Source: Streptosporangium sp. NBC_01756
Lineage (GTDB): Bacteria; Actinomycetota; Actinomycetes; Streptosporangiales; Streptosporangiaceae
Assembly (NCBI RefSeq): GCF_035917975.1
Contig: NZ_CP109130.1
Span: 62,001-126,000, forward strand
Reading direction: 5' to 3'
DNA length: 64,000 nt
The notes beneath the pieces were generated by a model, which saw nothing but the letters and a program-made list of their open reading frames with translations, had not been told where the DNA came from and searched no databases. Positions 60,459-64,000 of this stretch are shown one piece after another. Numbering within the stretch: position 1 is the stretch's first letter; every line of letters starts with the position of its first letter. The position numbers and the translations under genes were made by a program.

Positions 60459-61640
60459 TCAGACAACGACCGTGGTGTCCACCGCCTGAGGAGCGAGGAC
60501 GTGCTCGATCACCATGACGGCCGCTCCGATGATTCCGGCATGGTCTCCCAGCTTGCTGGCCTGGATGCGCAAGTGCCGCGTGGCCAGCGGGAGGGAGCGC
60601 TTGTAGATCACCTCGCGGACCCCGGCGAGGAAGTGCTCTCCGGCCTCGGCAATGTCACCGCCGATCACGATCGCCCCGGGATTGAAGAAGTTGACGATCG
60701 AAGCGAGAACGTCACCGGTCTCCCGGCCGGCCTGGCGTACGAGATGCACAACCTCAGGGTCGCCTAGGTCCAGGAGCCGCACCACGTCTCGGCCGTCCTT
60801 CGCGAGCACGCCCGACGCGGTGATCCGGGCGGCCAGGGCGGCGCTGCCGGCGACGGCTTCTACGCAGCCGGTGTTGCCGCAGTGGCACACCACCTCGTCC
60901 GCGTCGACGACGCGGATGTGCCCGATGTCGCCTGCGGCGCCCTGAGCGCCCCGGTGCAGCCGCCCGTCGGAGATGATCCCGCAGCCGATACCCGTACCGA
61001 TCTTGACGAAGATGAGTTGGTCGGCTTCGGGGTACCCGACCCAGTGCTCGCCGAGCGCCATGATGTTGACGTCATTGTCGACAAGGACCGGCACACCCAG
61101 CCGCTCCCCCAGCCACTCAGGAACGGGAAAGCGGTCCCAGCCCGGCATGAGGGGCGGGCTGACGGGACGTCCCGTCGAGTATTCGACCGGGCCCGGCAGG
61201 CCGATGCCCGCCCCGCACACGTTGGCGAGGTCGTACCCACTCTCGGCGAGCAACTCGGCGAACGTCTGCGCGAGCCATGCCAGGGTCGACTCCGGTTCCC
61301 GGTCGATCGGGACATCGGCGGTGCGTTCGGCCAGCACAGTGGTGCCCAGGTCAGTGATCGCGACGCGGTGGTGCGTGACGCCCAGGTCGGCGGCGAGCAC
61401 AAGACGCGCCGCCCTGTTGAAGGCGAACGCGGCCGCCGGGCGCCCACCCGAGGAAGTGGAGGTGTCGGCGGCTACGACCCAGCGGTGCCGGAGCAGGGCG
61501 TCCAGCCGTTGGGACACCGTGGTTCTGGCCAGGCCGGTGAGCTCGACCAGTTCCGTGCGAGTGCGGGCAGGTCCCTCCCGCAGGACGGACAGCAGTGCGC
61601 CAGCCCCAATGCTCGCACCGTTGAGCGTCTCCTCAGTCAC
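60459..61640 (-). CDS. ROK family transcriptional repressor
   Basis: A 393-residue protein. The N-terminal winged helix is TRTELVELTGLARTTVSQRLDALLRHRWVV (outline, about residues 27-57). The ROK sugar-kinase-like domain has VLAADLGVTHHRVAITDLG for phosphate binding, GAGIGLPGPVEYSTG, and the zinc motif CHCGNTGC. Such proteins repress sugar genes until their sugar binds. It is divergent from the oxidoreductase and sugar ABC ATPase genes, with a perfect palindrome between, so these are the likely targets. The full domain set is present, in contrast to the ROK fragment nearby. Confidence 0.88.
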   Translation of the reverse strand: MTEETLNGASIGAGALLSVLREGPARTRTELVELTGLARTTVSQRLDALLRHRWVVAADTSTSSGGRPAAAFAFNRAARLVLAADLGVTHHRVAITDLGTTVLAERTADVPIDREPESTLAWLAQTFAELLAESGYDLANVCGAGIGLPGPVEYSTGRPVSPPLMPGWDRFPVPEWLGERLGVPVLVDNDVNIMALGEHWVGYPEADQLIFVKIGTGIGCGIISDGRLHRGAQGAAGDIGHIRVVDADEVVCHCGNTGCVEAVAGSAALAARITASGVLAKDGRDVVRLLDLGDPEVVHLVRQAGRETGDVLASIVNFFNPGAIVIGGDIAEAGEHFLAGVREVIYKRSLPLATRHLRIQASKLGDHAGIIGAAVMVIEHVLAPQAVDTTVVV

Positions 61641-61681
61641 GCTTGACCTTCCCCCGACGAACGAACCCCTTTAAACTCCCC

Positions 61682-61693
61682 TAAGTATACTTA
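61682..61693. promoter_or_regulatory. Candidate ROK operator
   Basis: TAAGTATACTTA is a perfect 12-bp palindrome in the AT-rich divergent region between the ROK repressor and the oxidoreductase. It is 25 bases before the -35 box of the plus-strand promoter. Confidence 0.6.
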
Positions 61694-61717
61694 TGACTTC
61701 CAAAATCATATTTATGC

Positions 61718-61747
61718 TTGACCTCCGCCATAAGACCTCCTTACGAT
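61718..61747 (+). promoter_or_regulatory. Promoter of the oxidoreductase and sugar ABC unit
   Basis: TTGACC at 61718-61723 and TACGAT at 61742-61747 with an 18-base spacer. The start of transcription would fall near 61754, just before the ATG at 61756, so the mRNA would be leaderless or nearly so. This fits the lack of a ribosome site. Confidence 0.6.
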
Positions 61748-61755
61748 CTCGAAAC

Positions 61756-62544
61756 ATGGAGGAAATAGGTCGTAACCCGACGGATGTTTCCCAGCTTCGG
61801 GTGGGGATCGTCGGAACTGGTTTCATAGGCAGCGTCCACGCCCGAGCCGCTAGGCTTGCCGGTGCCCGCATCGTCGGCGTGGCAGGTTCGACCCCTGAAC
61901 GGGCGGCGCGGGCGTACGCCGCCCGGCTGGCCGAGCGGGTCTTCCGCTCGGCAGAGGACCTCATCGAATCCGGCGAACTCGACGTCCTGCACGTTTGTAC
62001 TCCCAACCACCTGCACGCCTCGATCACGATCAAGCCGCTGGCGACCGACTTCGACGCTGCCGCGCTGATGGCTGCCCGCGCCGCGCAGAGCGCGCGTACG
62101 GCGACCGCGCCGTTCGTCTACCGGTTCCACCCGATGGCCAGGACGGTGGGCGGCGCGGTGGGCACGATGGCGGTCAGCCAGGTCTCGCCGGGACGCAAGA
62201 ACCGGCTGTTTTTGGAGATCTCAGGCAGTGAGGCGAGCGTTGCCTTCGATCAGGAGCAGCCGGAAACGCTCTGGTTGGGGCGTAGGCAGGGCTCGGAGTT
62301 GCTGGTGCGCGATCCGCAGACCCTGTCGCTCCCGGTCCTCCGCTACTCCTCCCTGCCCGCGGGTCACGCCCAGGGCTATCACGACTGTTTCGACGCGTTC
62401 ACAGCCGACAGCTACGCCGCGGTGCGGGGAGAGCGTCCTGAGGGACTGCCGACCTTCGACGACGGTGCGAGGGCCGCCCGTATCTGCGACTCCGTGCTCG
62501 CCTCGGCGCGTACCCGCTCGTGGGTGGAGGTGCACCCCGCGTGA
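61756..62544 (+). CDS. Gfo/Idh/MocA family oxidoreductase, internally shortened
   Basis: A protein of 262 residues where about 380 is normal. The Rossmann start VGIVGTGFIGSVHARAARLAG and VLHVCTPNHLHASI are intact. The next section is shortened: the catalytic EKP motif appears as IKPLATD, with about 15 residues lost before it. A second gap of around 100 residues lies between VYRFHPMAR and GGAVGTMAVSQVSPGRKNRLFLEISGSEAS. Both are in frame, so the gene is open but probably inactive. It starts at a nearly leaderless ATG, and its stop overlaps the GTG of the ABC ATPase. Confidence 0.75.
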   Translation: MEEIGRNPTDVSQLRVGIVGTGFIGSVHARAARLAGARIVGVAGSTPERAARAYAARLAERVFRSAEDLIESGELDVLHVCTPNHLHASITIKPLATDFDAAALMAARAAQSARTATAPFVYRFHPMARTVGGAVGTMAVSQVSPGRKNRLFLEISGSEASVAFDQEQPETLWLGRRQGSELLVRDPQTLSLPVLRYSSLPAGHAQGYHDCFDAFTADSYAAVRGERPEGLPTFDDGARAARICDSVLASARTRSWVEVHPA

Positions 62545-64000
62545 GACTCCTGGAGATGCGGGGGGTGGACAAGAGCTTCTTCGGTGTACGTGTGCTGACC
62601 GGGGTCGATCTCGACGTCGAGGCGGGACAGGTGCACGCCGTCGTCGGTGAGAACGGTGCGGGGAAGTCGACGCTGATGAAGATCCTCGCCGGGGTGCACC
62701 TCCCCGACGCGGGGACGATCGCGATCGACGGCGAGCCGGTCGCGTTCGGCCATCCTCTCGACGCGCAACGGTCCGGAGTGGCGATCATCTATCAGGAGTT
62801 CAACCTCCTGCCCGAACGCTCGGTCGCCGAGAACGTCTTCCTCGGGCGCGAGCCAGTACGGCGGGGCCTGGTAGACCGCACGAAGATGGAGGTGGAGACC
62901 GAACGGCTGCTGGCGGGGCTCGGTGAGACCTCCTTCGGCGCCCGCGACGCCGTTCGCCGCCTGAGCGTCGCCCAGCAGCAGGTCGTCGAGATCGTCAAGG
63001 CCCTCTCGGTTGACGCCCGCATCATCGTGATGGACGAGCCCACCGCCTCGCTGGCCGAGCACGAGGTCGAACTCCTCTACTCCCTGATCCACCGCCTGCG
63101 AGAGCGCGGCATCGCCATCCTCTACATCTCCCACCGCATGCGCGAGGTGTTCGACCTGTCCCAGCAGGTCACCGTACTCAAGGACGGCACCCGCGTCACC
63201 ACGGTCGCCACCTCCGACGTCGGGCCGGCCGAGCTGGTCAAGCTCATGGTCGGCCGGGAGCTCAACGACTACTTCCCGCCCCGCGCCACGGCCGCGGAGG
63301 TCGGCGAGGTACGCCTGAGCGTGCGCGGCGGCAGGAACGAGAAGCTCAGCGGCATCGACCTGGAGCTGAGAGCCGGAGAGATCGTCGGGGTGGCGGGCCT
63401 ACAGGGCTCGGGCCGGACCGAGCTGGCCAAGGCGATCTTCGGGGCGGAGCCGTTCACCTCGGGTGAGATGATCCCCCGCAGGCCCCGGACGGTCCGCCAG
63501 GCCGTGGCCGCCGGGATCGGGCTGGTCACCGAGGACCGCAAGGCCGAAGGGCTGGCGCTGCGGCAGTCGGCGGGAGACAACGCGCTGCTGGTGGCACGCA
63601 CCTCCGCCGCACGCACCCCGGCGGGGCGGGCCTCGCGGAGTGGGCTGCGCGCGCTCCTGGAGTCGGTACGGCTGTCACCGCCCGACCCTGAGCGTGAGGT
63701 GCGCTACCTGTCCGGCGGCAACCAGCAGAAGGTCGTGCTGGCCAAATGGATGACGGTCAACCCCAGGGTGCTGCTGTTCGACGAGCCGACCCGGGGCGTG
63801 GACGTCGGTGCGAAGGCCGCCATCCACGACCTGATGCGGCAGTTCGCCAGAGACGGCATGACCATCATGATGATCTCTTCGGAGCTGCCCGAGCTCATCG
63901 GGATGAGCGACCGGATCATCGTCATGCGAGACGGCCGTATCGCGGGCGAGCTGCCGGCCGGCGTGTCTGAGGAGGCCATCATGCACGTGGCGGCGAGCGA
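62541..64000 (+). CDS. Sugar ABC transporter ATP-binding protein (partial, runs off the window)
   Basis: The visible 486 residues hold both ATPase domains of a ribose/xylose-type importer. Domain 1 has Walker A GENGAGKST (residues 36-44), the Q-loop in IYQEFNLLPE, a signature that reads LSVAQQQ, and Walker B IIVMDEPTASL. Domain 2 has GLQGSGRTE in place of a strict Walker A, signature LSGGNQQK and Walker B LLFDEPTRGVD. This is the RbsA/XylG layout. The GTG start overlaps the stop of the oxidoreductase. The permease and binding protein would lie to the right. The ROK repressor is its probable regulator. Confidence 0.92.
   Translation, partial: MRLLEMRGVDKSFFGVRVLTGVDLDVEAGQVHAVVGENGAGKSTLMKILAGVHLPDAGTIAIDGEPVAFGHPLDAQRSGVAIIYQEFNLLPERSVAENVFLGREPVRRGLVDRTKMEVETERLLAGLGETSFGARDAVRRLSVAQQQVVEIVKALSVDARIIVMDEPTASLAEHEVELLYSLIHRLRERGIAILYISHRMREVFDLSQQVTVLKDGTRVTTVATSDVGPAELVKLMVGRELNDYFPPRATAAEVGEVRLSVRGGRNEKLSGIDLELRAGEIVGVAGLQGSGRTELAKAIFGAEPFTSGEMIPRRPRTVRQAVAAGIGLVTEDRKAEGLALRQSAGDNALLVARTSAARTPAGRASRSGLRALLESVRLSPPDPEREVRYLSGGNQQKVVLAKWMTVNPRVLLFDEPTRGVDVGAKAAIHDLMRQFARDGMTIMMISSELPELIGMSDRIIVMRDGRIAGELPAGVSEEAIMHVAAS

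Overview
The window is high-GC DNA (about 70 percent by eye) with GTG as well as ATG starts, overlapping ATGA and GTGA gene junctions, and families typical of filamentous actinomycetes: mycothiol-type DinB and maleylpyruvate isomerase proteins, a SpoIIE phosphatase with an HTH, an ECF41-like sigma factor, a very large LuxR ATPase regulator, and LamG plus RHS secreted giants. I infer an Actinomycetota chromosome, perhaps the Streptosporangiaceae or a relative. The genus cannot be fixed from the sequence alone. The whole window looks like accessory genome: small regulator and enzyme units, many broken genes, and one large transposon.

Region by region. 1-20,344: redox and detoxification genes (quinone oxidoreductases, SDRs, alpha/beta hydrolases, VOC, DinB and DHFR-like proteins) paired with TetR, WYL and LuxR regulators, plus decayed genes (dienelactone hydrolase, histidine kinase, ECF sigma factor, FAD oxidoreductase, hydrolase), ending in an intact SpoIIE-type phosphatase. 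20,345-23,796: a mobile-element margin with a pRiA4b-type domain broken by an amber codon, in one frame with a serine recombinase, and several short repeats.

23,797-36,812: a 13-kb Tn3-family transposon bounded by identical 48-bp inverted repeats. It holds a frameshifted tnpA, a repressor-controlled cargo cassette (CocE/NonD hydrolase, NAD epimerase, FAD monooxygenase, two membrane proteins, a broken ABC ATPase), a nested IS21 element with a perfect 5-bp target duplication, and a tyrosine recombinase with paired palindromes that look like a resolution site. The IS21 element cuts a 61-codon gene that can be rebuilt exactly. A remnant of a different Tn3 transposase lies just outside the right end.

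37,099-54,511: an ArsR regulator divergent from an MFS exporter, a chimeric gene remnant, a secreted LamG protein (1,372 aa) directly upstream of a secreted RHS/YD-repeat protein (2,014 aa) with a basic linker and a hydrophobic C-terminal tip, then a MerR regulator, a fused serine hydrolase and a DUF2243 membrane protein. 54,512-64,000: a repeat-containing gap, a MerR-type regulator behind a strong hairpin, a frameshifted manganese catalase next to an Nramp metal importer, and a decayed sugar locus (fragments of ROK and TetR regulators, a sugar-binding protein and ManA) followed by an intact ROK repressor, a shortened Gfo/Idh oxidoreductase and a double-domain sugar ABC ATPase that runs off the window end.

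At least five genes are broken by a one- or two-base indel in an otherwise well-kept reading frame. This could be real decay or base-calling error, and reads would be needed to tell.
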